Origin: Planctomycetales bacterium 71-10
GTDB lineage: Bacteria > Planctomycetota > Planctomycetia > Isosphaerales > Isosphaeraceae
DNA length: 64,000 nucleotides
Assembly (NCBI GenBank): GCA_001898385.1
Contig: MKTT01000086.1
Span: 1 to 64,000, forward strand
Direction: 5' to 3'
Shown here: piece by piece, positions 1 to 9,260 of the stretch
Numbering within the stretch: the stretch's first letter is position 1
How the letters are laid out: each line of letters starts with the position of its first letter
Notes under the pieces: model-generated
What the model was told of the DNA's origin: nothing
Seen by the model: only the letters and a program-made list of their open reading frames with translations
Database searches by the model: none
Translations under genes and position numbers: made by a program

Positions 1-1
1 C

Positions 2-1396
2 CCCTCGGTCTCGCCGGTGGCGGACCCGGGCGACGCCGAGCCGGCGTCGCCGCGCCCTCTGATCCTGCCGGTCCTGCGCTGGCCCGGCGACGACATGGCG
101 ACGGTGACCTCCTCGTGCAACGGCTGCGGGAGCTGCCGCGGCGGCGACCCGACGACCCGCATGTGCCCCAGCTTCCGGGCCTATGGGGACGAGGCGGCCT
201 CGCCGCGGGCCCAGGCCAACCTCGTCCGCCAGATCGCCGCCGGCCGGATCGACCCGAAGGCGTGGGGGTCTTCGGAAGCCCGGGCGAAGGCCGGATACTG
301 CATCCACTGCAAGATGTGCCAGAGCGAGTGCCCGGCGGGCGTGGACGTGTCGAGCCTGATCCTGGAGGCCAAGGCCGCGTTCGTCGAGGACCACGGCCTG
401 GCCCCGGGCGACTGGATCTTCTCCCGGCTGGAGATGTGGGCGCGGATGGCCAGCCGGTTCCCGATCGTCTCCAACTTCCTGATGTCCCGGCGCGGGGCCC
501 GGTGGCTGCTGGAGCGCACCCTGGGCGTCTCGCGGCGTCGGGTCTTGCCGCCGGTCCGGCGGACGCCGTTCACGCGACGGGCGGCGCGGCTGGGCCTGCA
601 CCGGCCCAGGCCGTCGCGGCCGGGCCCGCGGGTCGTGTACTTCGTGGACGTGTACGCGAACTACTACGACCAGGAACTGGCCGAGTCCGTGGTCGGGGTG
701 CTCCAGCAGGCGGGCGTGAACGTCTACGTCCCCGCCGCCCAGCGCAGCGCGGGGATGGCCCCGCTGGTCGTCGGCGACGTCGACCATGCCCGCGAGCTGG
801 CCCTGCGGAACCTCCGCGTGCTGGGCGACGCCGTCCGCGACGGCTACACGGTCGTCTGCTCCGAGCCCACCGCCGCGCTCATGCTGCGCCAGGAGTACGT
901 CAAGCTCACCGACGACCTCGACGCCGAGCTGGTGGCCCGCAGCGTGATGGACCTGGGCCAGTACCTCCAGGGCCTGGACGCGCGCGGGCAACTCCCCGCC
1001 CCGACCGAGCCGGTCCGGGCCCGCGTCGGCTATCACCAGCCCTGCCACCTGCGGGCGCTCGACGTGGGCCTGCCGGGGTTCGACCTGCTGCGGAAGGTCC
1101 CCGAGCTGGACGTGGAGTTCATCGACCGGGGCTGCTCGGGGATGGGCGGGACGTTCGGGCTCCGCCGCCACCAGTTCCGCGCCAGCCTGCGAGCCGGCCG
1201 TGGCCTGCACCGCCGGCTGATGGACGACGACATCGAGATCGGCTCGACCGAGTGCGGGGCCTGCCGGATCCAGATGGAACAGGGGATCGCCAAGAGGACG
1301 CTCCACCCGATCAAGCTGCTGGCGCTCTCCTACGGGCTGAACCCGCCGCTGCGGCTCCACTTCAAGGATCCCAAGCCGCGACACGCGATGTCGTGA
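2..1396 (+). CDS. FAD-linked oxidase/Fe-S oxidoreductase, C-terminal part (5' truncated)
   Basis: The frame is open to the left edge, so the true start is probably outside the window; a GTG at 17 exists but begins in the middle of a domain. Counting from that GTG, two 4Fe-4S clusters are visible: C34/C37/C40/C50 (CNGCGSC...MCP) and C95/C98/C101/C105 (CIHCKMCQSECP). They are followed by two CCG-type cysteine motifs of the GlcF/heterodisulfide reductase family, HQPCHLRAL with GCSGMGGTFG and ECGACRIQM. The layout matches the C-terminal half of fused FAD-binding plus Fe-S proteins such as YdiJ or D-lactate dehydrogenase types, which oxidise 2-hydroxy acids and pass electrons through the clusters. 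Substrate cannot be read. A hairpin follows the stop. Confidence 0.85.
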   Translation, partial: PSVSPVADPGDAEPASPRPLILPVLRWPGDDMATVTSSCNGCGSCRGGDPTTRMCPSFRAYGDEAASPRAQANLVRQIAAGRIDPKAWGSSEARAKAGYCIHCKMCQSECPAGVDVSSLILEAKAAFVEDHGLAPGDWIFSRLEMWARMASRFPIVSNFLMSRRGARWLLERTLGVSRRRVLPPVRRTPFTRRAARLGLHRPRPSRPGPRVVYFVDVYANYYDQELAESVVGVLQQAGVNVYVPAAQRSAGMAPLVVGDVDHARELALRNLRVLGDAVRDGYTVVCSEPTAALMLRQEYVKLTDDLDAELVARSVMDLGQYLQGLDARGQLPAPTEPVRARVGYHQPCHLRALDVGLPGFDLLRKVPELDVEFIDRGCSGMGGTFGLRRHQFRASLRAGRGLHRRLMDDDIEIGSTECGACRIQMEQGIAKRTLHPIKLLALSYGLNPPLRLHFKDPKPRHAMS

Positions 1397-1397
1397 G

Positions 1398-1442
1398 CCG
1401 CCGGGCGGGCTTTCGCCCCATCCGGCCTTGCGGGCCCGGCGG
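1398..1442 (+). terminator. Hairpin after the Fe-S oxidoreductase; gene-free stretch 1397-1703
   Basis: CCGCCGGGC at 1398-1406 pairs perfectly with GCCCGGCGG at 1434-1442 (9 bp stem, 27-nt loop), two bases after the stop codon. There is no T-tract, so classical intrinsic termination is doubtful. The rest of 1443-1703 holds nothing else I can recognise. Confidence 0.35.
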
Positions 1443-1703
1443 AACTTCAGTAAAACGCCCCCGCCTGTCACGTCTTCGTCATGCAGGCTCACGCGGAAGT
1501 CGGGACGATCGCGACCAGGATGGACGCGAAGCCCGCCCCCCGCGACCCCGAGTGGGGCCGGGCCGCGACACATCTCTTGAGCACATGTCCGGATGGGATG
1601 GGGGGGCGATCGTCGTCCCCTCGACTTCGACTGGGATGATCGACCGGCTCGTCGCGCCCGCCCCTCTCCGGCGTCGCGGCGCGCGACCGGGGGGCGATCG
1701 CTC

Positions 1704-4634
1704 ATGACGTATCGAGTAGCCAGACGCCTTCCGGCGCCAGGGACGGATCCGGTGGAGCGAAATCTCATCGAAGCCGACGTCAAACTCCCGAAGCGGCCCC
1801 GAAGGGGCCTCGTCGCCGCGACCCTCGCCTTCGCCCTCGCGGCGCTCCTCGCCCCGGAGGCCGCACGCGCCCAGGCGATCCCCAAGGGGACCGTCGTCGA
1901 GGTCCGCGTCGAGGGGAATTCGAGCATCTCCGCGGAGAAGATCCGCGGCAAGCTGCTGAGCAAGGCGAACTCGCCCTACGACCAGCAGAAGGTCGACGCC
2001 GATCTCCGGACGCTGATCCAGTCGAAGTGGTTCTCCGACGTCCAGCCGTTCTATGAGGAGAAGCCCCCCGGCTCCGGGAACATCATCCTGATCTTCCGGG
2101 TGCAGGAGATGCCCATCCTTCGCAAGGTCGAGCTGCGGGGGCGGCGGAAGGTCTCGCAGAAGGAGATCGAGGAGAATACGGGCCTGAAGGTCGGCAACCG
2201 CGCCGACCCGACCCGCACCCGGCTGGCCGTCCAGCAGATCGAACGGCTCTACATCGAGAAGGGCTACGAGCTGGCCCAGGTCACGCTCATCAAGGGGGGC
2301 GAGCCGGGCGATACCGAGGTCGTCATCCAGATCTTCGAGGGGGACCGGTTCCACCTGGCCTCCATCGACTTCAAGGGGAACGTCTTCGCGACCGACGCCC
2401 AGCTCTGGACCAAGATCTCCAGCCGGAAGCCGATCATCGCCTCGCTCGGCGGCAAGTACCATCGCGAGATGCTCGACGAGGACGCCCGCAAGCTGATCGA
2501 CTACTACCAGTCCCAGGGCTTCTTCGAGGTGAAGGTCACGCCCGTCACCCGCCCCGGCGACAGCCTCGGCGACGTCCACCTGACCTTCGTCGTCTCCGAG
2601 GGGGTCCGCTACCACGTCCGCGACCTGATCTTCGAGGGGAACCAGCGGCTCAAGGAGCAGCAGCTCCGCGAGGGCCTCCAGCTCCATTCCGGCAAGCCGT
2701 TCCTGGACGTCGTGCGCGACGCCGACCGCCAGGCCATGCTGAACCGCTATTACGAGCTGGGCTGCATCAAGACCCAGGTCGTCGCCGAGCCGCGGTTCAC
2801 CAACGAGCCGGGCGTCGTCGACCTGGTCTACAAGATCGAGGAGAGCCAGCCGTTCACGCTGGGCGAGATCAAGATCCGGGGCAACACCCGGACCCGCAGC
2901 GACGTGATCCTCCGCGAGTTCTGGCAGGCCGGCCTCCTCCCCGGCGAGATCCTCGACCAGAACCGCCTGGCCCTGGCGCAGAAGCGCCTGGCGAACCTCG
3001 GGTACTTCAACACGAACCCCGAGATGGGCCGGATGATCGAGGCGAGGATCGTCAACGAGCGCCCATTCGACAAGCCGTACAGCGACCTGATGCCCAGCCT
3101 CCTCAGCGAGATGACCGGGGCCCGCATGCAGGGGGACGACGACACGTTCTTCGGCGAGCTGGCCCGCGGCGACGAGGCGACGCCCCCCCCCGCGCCGGTG
3201 GCGAGGCCCGTCAAGGCGCCGGCGGCCGGCGGTGCGCCCTCGGCGCCGACGGTCCGGATGCAGGACGACGTGCCGGCCCTGGTCCCCGCGCCGGAGGGGT
3301 CGAACCTGGGGGCGGACGAGGGCCTGTCGCCGTTGCGGCCGTTCGGGTCGGGCGGGAGCTTCTTCAGCCCGCCCGCGAACACGGTCCCACCGATCACCGT
3401 CCCCGCCCCGGCCGACTCGCCCGTCGCGGGCGTCCCGGGGACGGCGGTCCCGGGGCGCAACCAGCCGCCGGTGGGCTCGGGCGAGCCCCCCGGCTCGTTC
3501 CCGAGCATCCCTGGCCTGAACATGACCGACGTCGGCCCGGACCGCAACGACCCGTTCCCGAACCGGTCCTACGCCGACATCGTCACCACGCTTGAGGAGG
3601 CCCCCACGGGCCGGCTGATGGTCGGCGTGGCGGCGAGCAGCTTCCAGGGCCTGTTCGGCAACATCACGGTCTACGAGAAGAACTTCGACATCTTCAACGT
3701 CCCGCGCTCGTTCAACGACATCTTCAACGGGACGGCGTTCCGCGGCGGCGGCCAGGAGTTCCGCCTGGACCTCCAGCCGGGCACGATGATCAACCGCTTC
3801 CAGATGAGCCTCCGCGAGCCGTACCTCTTCGGCCTGCCGATCGGCGGCGCCGCGGCCGGCTACCTGTTCAATCGCCTCTACCCCAACTGGAGCGAGGCCC
3901 GCGGCGGCGGCCGATTCTCCCTCGGCCGGCAGTTCGGCACCAGCACCTACGCCGACCTCGCGGTCCGTGCCGAGGACGTCAACTTCTACGGCTATCGCAA
4001 CCCCGCCCCGGCGCAATACCTGGCGGCCAGCGGCCATTCGTTCCTGGCGTCGCTGCGGCCGAGCATCCGGTTCGACAACCGCAACAGCCCCTTCATGGCG
4101 ACCAAGGGCCAGTACGCCGAGTTCTCCTTCGAACAGGGCTGGGGGACCTACACCTGGTCCAAGTTCGACGCCGAGGGCCGCATGCACTACACGACCGGCA
4201 GCCGCCCCGACGGCTCCGGCAAGCGGTTCGTCACCCTCCGCGGCCACTTCGGCATCGCGACCAACTCGCTGCCGGTCTACGAGCGGTTCTTCGCCGGTAA
4301 CTTCGGCAGCCTTCGCGGCTTCCAGTACCGCACGGTCAGCCCCAAGGCCCTGGGCGTCCCGGTCGGCGGCATCATGATGGCCCTGGGCTCGCTGGAGTAC
4401 CAGTTCCCCTGGACGGCCGCCGACACCGTCCACCAGGTCGTCTTCACGGACTTCGGCACCGTCGAGAACGATTACAGCTTCAGCAAGCTGCGGGTCTCCG
4501 TCGGCACCGGCCTCCGCCTGATGATCCCGGCCCTCGGCCCCGTCCCGCTCGGCTTCGACCTCGCCTTCCCCGTCATGTACGCCGAGGGGGACGCCCTCCG
4601 GTACTTCAACTTCAGCATGTCGGCGAGCTATTGA
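1704..4634 (+). CDS. BamA/Omp85-family outer-membrane assembly factor
   Basis: About 976 residues. A hydrophobic signal segment ending in ARAQA lies at about 33-59. Several POTRA-type repeats span roughly 62-480, with recurring patterns such as VRVEGNSSISAEKIRG, IDFKGNVFATDAQ and LIFEGNQRLKEQQLREG. A Pro/Gly/Ala-rich linker follows at about 493-605, and the Omp85 beta-barrel fills the rest, with the RGF element (GSLRGFQYRTV) and a terminal aromatic residue (FSMSASY). The family inserts beta-barrel proteins into the outer membrane. The ATG at 1704 was chosen because upstream in-frame starts add only low-complexity residues. The long linker is unusual compared with proteobacterial BamA (about 800 residues). 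Confidence 0.9.
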   Translation: MTYRVARRLPAPGTDPVERNLIEADVKLPKRPRRGLVAATLAFALAALLAPEAARAQAIPKGTVVEVRVEGNSSISAEKIRGKLLSKANSPYDQQKVDADLRTLIQSKWFSDVQPFYEEKPPGSGNIILIFRVQEMPILRKVELRGRRKVSQKEIEENTGLKVGNRADPTRTRLAVQQIERLYIEKGYELAQVTLIKGGEPGDTEVVIQIFEGDRFHLASIDFKGNVFATDAQLWTKISSRKPIIASLGGKYHREMLDEDARKLIDYYQSQGFFEVKVTPVTRPGDSLGDVHLTFVVSEGVRYHVRDLIFEGNQRLKEQQLREGLQLHSGKPFLDVVRDADRQAMLNRYYELGCIKTQVVAEPRFTNEPGVVDLVYKIEESQPFTLGEIKIRGNTRTRSDVILREFWQAGLLPGEILDQNRLALAQKRLANLGYFNTNPEMGRMIEARIVNERPFDKPYSDLMPSLLSEMTGARMQGDDDTFFGELARGDEATPPPAPVARPVKAPAAGGAPSAPTVRMQDDVPALVPAPEGSNLGADEGLSPLRPFGSGGSFFSPPANTVPPITVPAPADSPVAGVPGTAVPGRNQPPVGSGEPPGSFPSIPGLNMTDVGPDRNDPFPNRSYADIVTTLEEAPTGRLMVGVAASSFQGLFGNITVYEKNFDIFNVPRSFNDIFNGTAFRGGGQEFRLDLQPGTMINRFQMSLREPYLFGLPIGGAAAGYLFNRLYPNWSEARGGGRFSLGRQFGTSTYADLAVRAEDVNFYGYRNPAPAQYLAASGHSFLASLRPSIRFDNRNSPFMATKGQYAEFSFEQGWGTYTWSKFDAEGRMHYTTGSRPDGSGKRFVTLRGHFGIATNSLPVYERFFAGNFGSLRGFQYRTVSPKALGVPVGGIMMALGSLEYQFPWTAADTVHQVVFTDFGTVENDYSFSKLRVSVGTGLRLMIPALGPVPLGFDLAFPVMYAEGDALRYFNFSMSASY

Positions 4635-4666
4635 CGGCCGCCCACGTCGAACCTGAAGGGCGGCCG
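4635..4666 (+). terminator. Hairpin directly after the bamA-like gene
   Basis: CGGCCGCCC at 4635-4643 pairs with GGGCGGCCG at 4658-4666 (9 bp stem, 14-nt loop) immediately after the stop codon. No T-run follows, so it may protect the 3' end rather than terminate transcription. Confidence 0.4.
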
Positions 4667-4738
4667 ATCGCTTCGGGGTCGCCTTCGGGTTAGGATGGGA
4701 GCCGGGTGAAACTCGGGTCCCTCGGTGCGAGCTTCGGG

Positions 4739-6130
4739 ATGGCTGACGCGGATTCGTCTCGTGGGGATAGGCCCTCGCCGCCGCGACGACGCGGGCGGAT
4801 CGGTAGGTCGATCGGGGTGTGGGCGTGGGTCGTCGCGCTCTGCCTGGCGATGGGGGCCGCGTCGTACTTCATGTTCGTCGAGCCGCCCCCGCCCCGGCGG
4901 ATCGTGATGGCCAGCGGCGGTCGCGAGGGGGCCTATCACGCCTTCGCCGAGGAATACGCCCGCGAGCTGAGCAAAGACGGGCTGGTCGTCGAGGTCCGGG
5001 AGACGGCCGGCTCGCTGGAGAACCTCAAGCTGCTGCGCGAGGACGATTCGGGCGTCTCGGTCGCCATCGTCCAGAGCGGCGTGGCCGGGCCCGAAGACGC
5101 CGAGAAGCTGCTCGCGCTGGGGAGCCTGTATCGCGAGCCCCTCTGGGTCTTCCATCGCGCCGATCGCGAGGTCGCGAGCCTCGGCGCCCTGGCCGGGATG
5201 CAGATCGGGATCGGCGCGGAGGGGAGCGGCACGCAGGCCGTGGCCCTGCGCATGCTCGCGGCGAACGGCCTGGCCGGGGCGACCCGCCCCGACGAGAAGC
5301 CTCGCGCCCGACTGGTCGCCCAGAAGGTGGCCGACGCCGCCGACGCCCTGCGGAATGGGGACCTGGACGCCGCGTTCTTCGTGGCCGCCTTCGAGGCCGA
5401 GTACATCCAGGAGTTGCTGGGGGACCCCCGCGTGAAGCTGCTGGGGTTCGAGCAGCAGGAGGCCTATCGCCGCCGCTTCCGATTCCTCGCGCCGGTGTCT
5501 CTGCCGACGGGGATCGTGGACCTGGCGAAGAACGTCCCGCCGCGCGACGTGGCCCTGCTGGCCCCGACGGCGATGCTGGTCGTCCGCGGCGACTTCCACC
5601 CGGCTTTGGAGTCGGTCCTGCTCGCGGCGGCGTCGCGGCTCCACGGCGACGGCGACGTCCTGAACGAGCCGCGCGAATTCCCGTCGGAGCGCTATTGCGA
5701 CCTCCCGATGAGCGAGGACGCCCGGCGCTTCCATCGCTCGGGCCAGCCGTTCCTCCAGCGGGTCCTTCCGTTCTGGCTCGCGTCGCTGGCCGACCGCGCC
5801 AAGCTGATGGTCATCCCGCTGGTGATGCTGATGATGCCCCTGCTCCGCGCGGCCCCTCCCCTGATTCGCTGGCGGACGAGGCGGAAGATCTATCGCTGGT
5901 ACGGCGTCCTGCGCGAGATCGACCAGAAGCTGGCCGTGGGCCTGGCCGGCGTCGACCTCGACCGCGAGATCGCCCGCCTGCGCTCCATCGAGCACAAGGT
6001 CGTCTGGGTCGACGTCCCGCTGAGCTACATGGAAGAGTTCTATCAACTGCGTATGCACCTGATCATGATGATGCAACGATTGTCCGAACTGCGCGAGAAG
6101 GGTGAGGATGCCGAGGATGCCGAGGGGTGA
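4739..6130 (+). CDS. Membrane-anchored TAXI-family TRAP-type solute-binding protein
   Basis: 463 residues from the ATG at 4739 (a GTG at 4706 is an alternative). A cytoplasmic Arg-rich start is followed by one membrane segment at about 24-46, then a periplasmic-binding fold beginning IVMASGGREGAYHAFAEEYA, typical of the TAXI receptors of TRAP transporters. The ETAGSLENLKLL and GSGTQAVALRML stretches match the family's ligand-binding core. A second hydrophobic segment (MVIPLVMLMMPLLRAAPPL, about 356-376) and a basic, helical C-terminal tail follow, which classical secreted TAXI receptors lack. No TRAP permease gene is adjacent, so the protein may act in sensing or with a permease elsewhere. 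Ligand unknown. Confidence 0.8.
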   Translation: MADADSSRGDRPSPPRRRGRIGRSIGVWAWVVALCLAMGAASYFMFVEPPPPRRIVMASGGREGAYHAFAEEYARELSKDGLVVEVRETAGSLENLKLLREDDSGVSVAIVQSGVAGPEDAEKLLALGSLYREPLWVFHRADREVASLGALAGMQIGIGAEGSGTQAVALRMLAANGLAGATRPDEKPRARLVAQKVADAADALRNGDLDAAFFVAAFEAEYIQELLGDPRVKLLGFEQQEAYRRRFRFLAPVSLPTGIVDLAKNVPPRDVALLAPTAMLVVRGDFHPALESVLLAAASRLHGDGDVLNEPREFPSERYCDLPMSEDARRFHRSGQPFLQRVLPFWLASLADRAKLMVIPLVMLMMPLLRAAPPLIRWRTRRKIYRWYGVLREIDQKLAVGLAGVDLDREIARLRSIEHKVVWVDVPLSYMEEFYQLRMHLIMMMQRLSELREKGEDAEDAEG

Positions 6131-6145
6131 ACCCGGCCCTCTCCC

Positions 6146-7252
6146 TCACTTCCCCTTCGCCGCATCCTCGCGGGCGAGGCGATTCTGGAGGAGGGCCAGC
6201 ACGGCGGCCTCCTCGGGCTTGAGGTCGCCGATCGAGCGGGCCATCTCGCGGTCCGCCCTGGTGCGGAGGGCGTCGAGCATCGAGCCTTCGAGATAGGCGT
6301 CGACGACGGCGGGGTGGATGTAGCACTTGCGGCAGACGCTCGGCGTGTTGCCGAGCCGTCGGGCCACGCGCTCGACCGCCTGCACGACGTTGCGCTTGGC
6401 CTGCGCGTCGCTGTCGAACGCCTCGAACTCCTGCAACGCGATCGAGGCCAGGACCGTCCCGGCCCAGGTGCGGAAGTCCTTGGCGGTGAAGTCCTGCCCC
6501 GAGATCTCGCGGAGGTATTCGTTGACGTCGCCCGAGTCCAAATGCTGGGGGAGGCCCTCGTCGTCGATGTAGGTGAATAACTCCTGGCCGGGCAATTCCT
6601 GGCATCGCGCGACGACCCGGGCGAGCCGACGGTCCTTGATCGAGATCCGGTGCTTGACGCCGCTCTTGCCCTTGAACTGGAACAGGATGCTCGGGCCCTC
6701 GACGGCGACGTGCCGGTTCCGCATGGTCGTCAGGCCGAACGATTTATTGGTCCTGGCGTACTCCTCGTTGCCGACCCGGATCAGGGACAATTCCAGGAGC
6801 TGCACGACGGCCGCCAGCACCTTGCGACGCGGCATGCCCGCGAGCTTCAGGTCGGCGTCGGTCGCCTCGCGGATGCGCGGGAGGGCCGAGCCGAAGGCGG
6901 CCATGCGGCCGTACTTGGCGTCGTCGCGGACCTGACGCCAACGGGCGTGGTAGCGATACTGCTTCCGCCCCTTCTCGTCCCTCCCGGTCGCCTGGATGTG
7001 GCCCCGGTCGGACGGGCAGATCCAGACGTCGGTCCAGGCCGGCGGGATCGCCAGCGCCTTGATGCGGGACAGGGCGGCCTCGTCCCGGACCGGCCCGCCG
7101 TCCGCGTCGACGTACCGGAACGATTCGCCCGACCGTTTCCGACCGATCCCCGGCTTCTCGTCGCTCACATACCGGAGCCCCGCCCCCCTCGCGACGAGGG
7201 ACGGATCCTCGGGGCCGGTCGATCGCGGGGCGGTCATGGCATTCGCGCTCAT
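6146..7252 (-). CDS. DNA topoisomerase IB (poxvirus-type)
   Basis: 368 residues, the usual length for bacterial type IB enzymes. The N-terminal domain has RGAGLRYVSDEKPGI and the catalytic domain has RVGNEEYARTNKSFGLTT, the GKSGVKHRISI active-site block and AKDFRTWAGT. The nucleophilic tyrosine is in NTPSVCRKCYIHPAVV, at about residue 311. Such enzymes relax supercoils through a 3'-phosphotyrosyl intermediate without ATP. A second in-frame ATG (7237) is possible. The gene is convergent with the TAXI gene, with only 15 bp between the stops. Identification is secure; the in vivo role is not deducible. Confidence 0.95.
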   Translation of the reverse strand: MSANAMTAPRSTGPEDPSLVARGAGLRYVSDEKPGIGRKRSGESFRYVDADGGPVRDEAALSRIKALAIPPAWTDVWICPSDRGHIQATGRDEKGRKQYRYHARWRQVRDDAKYGRMAAFGSALPRIREATDADLKLAGMPRRKVLAAVVQLLELSLIRVGNEEYARTNKSFGLTTMRNRHVAVEGPSILFQFKGKSGVKHRISIKDRRLARVVARCQELPGQELFTYIDDEGLPQHLDSGDVNEYLREISGQDFTAKDFRTWAGTVLASIALQEFEAFDSDAQAKRNVVQAVERVARRLGNTPSVCRKCYIHPAVVDAYLEGSMLDALRTRADREMARSIGDLKPEEAAVLALLQNRLAREDAAKGK

Positions 7253-7409
7253 GGAGCGAGCTTACGGCAATCCCGGCGCCAGGCCCGGCGATTCGCAGGC
7301 CGAGCCGGGGCCCCGATCGGTTGCATGGGAGGCCGGCGTTTCTTTAGTGTAGATGCCTTGCAGCCGGGCACGCCGGCGGGCGGTTCGCGGTCGGGACGAT
7401 TGGGGTCGG

Positions 7410-7940
7410 ATGATTCGCTCGTATCTGGTCCTGGCGGTGACGGGGGCGTCCCTGCTCCTCGCGGCCTTCGCGACGGGGCTGGCGGCTTCCGCCGGCCCTC
7501 GATGGGGCGGGGTGCACCTGTTGACTTCGCTGGGGACGGTGATCGCCGTGCTGGGGATCCATTCGATCGTCTACACCTACTTCATGGCGACCGTGCGGTG
7601 GGCCAAGGAGGTCTCGCGGGCCTACGGGCTGCCGGACTGGCTCGTCGGGCAGGCCCGGCGGAACAAGGGGCGGGCGAGCCGATTCATCCTGGGCGGCGTG
7701 GCGACGGTCGCCGCGGCGGCCTGGCTCGGCGCGGCCGTCGACACCCGGGGCGGCGGCTACCGGCCCTGGCACCTGGCCGCCGCGTCGTTCGCCCTAGGGT
7801 TCAACGCCGTGGCGTTCCTCATCGAGTACGCCGGCGTCGTCGCGCATCACCGCCTGCTCGCCGAGCTCAAGGCCCAGGCCGACCTCGCCCGGTCGGAGGG
7901 CCGCGGGGCGTCGTCGGCCGCCTCGGGGGGCCCGGCCTGA
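7410..7940 (+). CDS. Small four-helix membrane protein of unknown function
   Basis: 176 residues from the ATG at 7410. Four hydrophobic segments are visible: SYLVLAVTGASLLLAAFATG; VHLLTSLGTVIAVLGIHSIV; a middle one after a basic loop (FILGGVATVAAAAWLG); and LAAASFALGFNAVAFLIEYA. The C-terminus is charged and cytoplasmic-looking. I do not recognise a family. It lies head to tail with the MFS gene 18 bp downstream, so the two may be co-transcribed. Confidence 0.65.
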   Translation: MIRSYLVLAVTGASLLLAAFATGLAASAGPRWGGVHLLTSLGTVIAVLGIHSIVYTYFMATVRWAKEVSRAYGLPDWLVGQARRNKGRASRFILGGVATVAAAAWLGAAVDTRGGGYRPWHLAAASFALGFNAVAFLIEYAGVVAHHRLLAELKAQADLARSEGRGASSAASGGPA

Positions 7941-7958
7941 GCGGGGGTTCGCTTGGAA

Positions 7959-9233
7959 ATGAATGAGGACATGAGCACGAACGTCGTCCTGGAAGAGCCG
8001 ATTTCGAAGCCCTCGCGGTCCCCCCTGGGGCTGGTGGTCCTGATCGTCCTGATCGACCTGCTGGGATTCTCGCTGGTGATGCCGCTGCTCGGGTTGCTGG
8101 GCGTGCGGTTCGGGTTCGACGGCTGGCAGTCGGGCCTCCTGTTCGCGGCTTTCCCGATCTGCCAACTCGTCGCGGGGCCGATCCTGGGGAGGCTGAGCGA
8201 TCGGCACGGACGCCGCCCGGTTCTGGTGTTGAGCCAGGCGGGGACCGCGCTCTCCTTCGTGATCCTGGGCCTGGCCCGCGACTTCCCGACGCTCCTCCTG
8301 GGGCGGATGCTCGACGGCTTCTCCGGCGGCAACATCATGGTGGCGCAGGCGTACGTCGCCGACGTGACGAAGCCGGAGGACCGCGCCCGCGGCATGGGCC
8401 TGATCGGCATGGCGTTCGGCCTGGGATTCGTCCTGGGGCCGCTCCTCGGCGGCCTGCTGTTGCAACTGCCGGTCCCTTCCGACTGGTCGCTGCGGATCCC
8501 GTTCCTGGCCGCGGCGGCGTTCTCCATCGTGGCGTTGATGCTCGTGATCGCCCGGCTCCCGGAGAGCCTCCGGCCCGGGGCCGAGCCGCAGACGAAGGCT
8601 CGCGTCGTGACGTGGCGGGGCCTGGTCGACGTCTTCCGCCTGGAAGGCGTGGGGGTCCTGGCGCTGCTCGCGTTCCTGTCGATCCTGGCGTGGGCCGCGT
8701 TGGAAGGGACGTTCGCGGTCTTCCTCCAGCGCCGGATGGGCTGGACCAAGGGAGGGGCGGCCTATGCGTTCGCGGCGGCGGGCCTCATCTCGGCGATCGT
8801 CCAGGGAGGGTTGATCCGCTCGCTGGTCCCTCGCTTCGGGGAGGTCCGGCTGATCCTGGCCGGCGGGCTCCTCGCCGGCGTCGGATTCGTGATCGCCGCC
8901 TCGCTCTCGGGGGCGAGCATCCTGCCGCTGGCGGCGGCGATCATCCTCGCCGCCTCGGGGTCCGGCCTGCTCACCCCGTCGATCACCGGCCTGATCTCGC
9001 AGATCACGCCCCCGAGCGAACAAGGGGCCGTGTTCGGGGCCTTGACCTCGATCCAGACGCTGGCCAGGATCGTCAGCTACCTGCTGGGGAACGTGCTGCT
9101 GTATCGCGTCTCGCCGTCGGCCCCCTACTGGTTCGCCGCGGTCGTGTACGGGCTGGTCCTGGCGCTCGGGATCGCCGCGGCCCGTCGCCTCGCCGACGCC
9201 CTCGGGAGATCTCGCAAGCCCTCGGGCGCATGA
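7959..9233 (+). CDS. MFS transporter, drug:H+ antiporter (TetA/DHA1-like)
   Basis: About 424 residues with 12 predicted membrane helices. Motif A (GRLSDRHGRRPVL) sits between helices 2 and 3 near residue 77. A second family feature is FLDGFSGGN-like RMLDGFSGGNIMVAQAYVAD with GLIGMAFGLGFVLGPLLGG, the motif C region of antiporters. These point to the DHA1/TetA branch that exports small molecules using the proton gradient. Starts at ATG 7959 or 7971 are both possible. Substrate cannot be inferred, and no adjacent regulator is seen. Confidence 0.88.
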   Translation: MNEDMSTNVVLEEPISKPSRSPLGLVVLIVLIDLLGFSLVMPLLGLLGVRFGFDGWQSGLLFAAFPICQLVAGPILGRLSDRHGRRPVLVLSQAGTALSFVILGLARDFPTLLLGRMLDGFSGGNIMVAQAYVADVTKPEDRARGMGLIGMAFGLGFVLGPLLGGLLLQLPVPSDWSLRIPFLAAAAFSIVALMLVIARLPESLRPGAEPQTKARVVTWRGLVDVFRLEGVGVLALLAFLSILAWAALEGTFAVFLQRRMGWTKGGAAYAFAAAGLISAIVQGGLIRSLVPRFGEVRLILAGGLLAGVGFVIAASLSGASILPLAAAIILAASGSGLLTPSITGLISQITPPSEQGAVFGALTSIQTLARIVSYLLGNVLLYRVSPSAPYWFAAVVYGLVLALGIAAARRLADALGRSRKPSGA

Positions 9234-9260
9234 CTTGGTTCCAACGCCGGAGGCGGGAAG

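Noticed and set aside
1479-4433. 984-residue open frame antisense to the bamA-like gene
   Set aside because: It mirrors the sense gene; composition is Asp/Gly/Leu/Val-rich without domains, as expected of antisense frames in GC-rich coding DNA.
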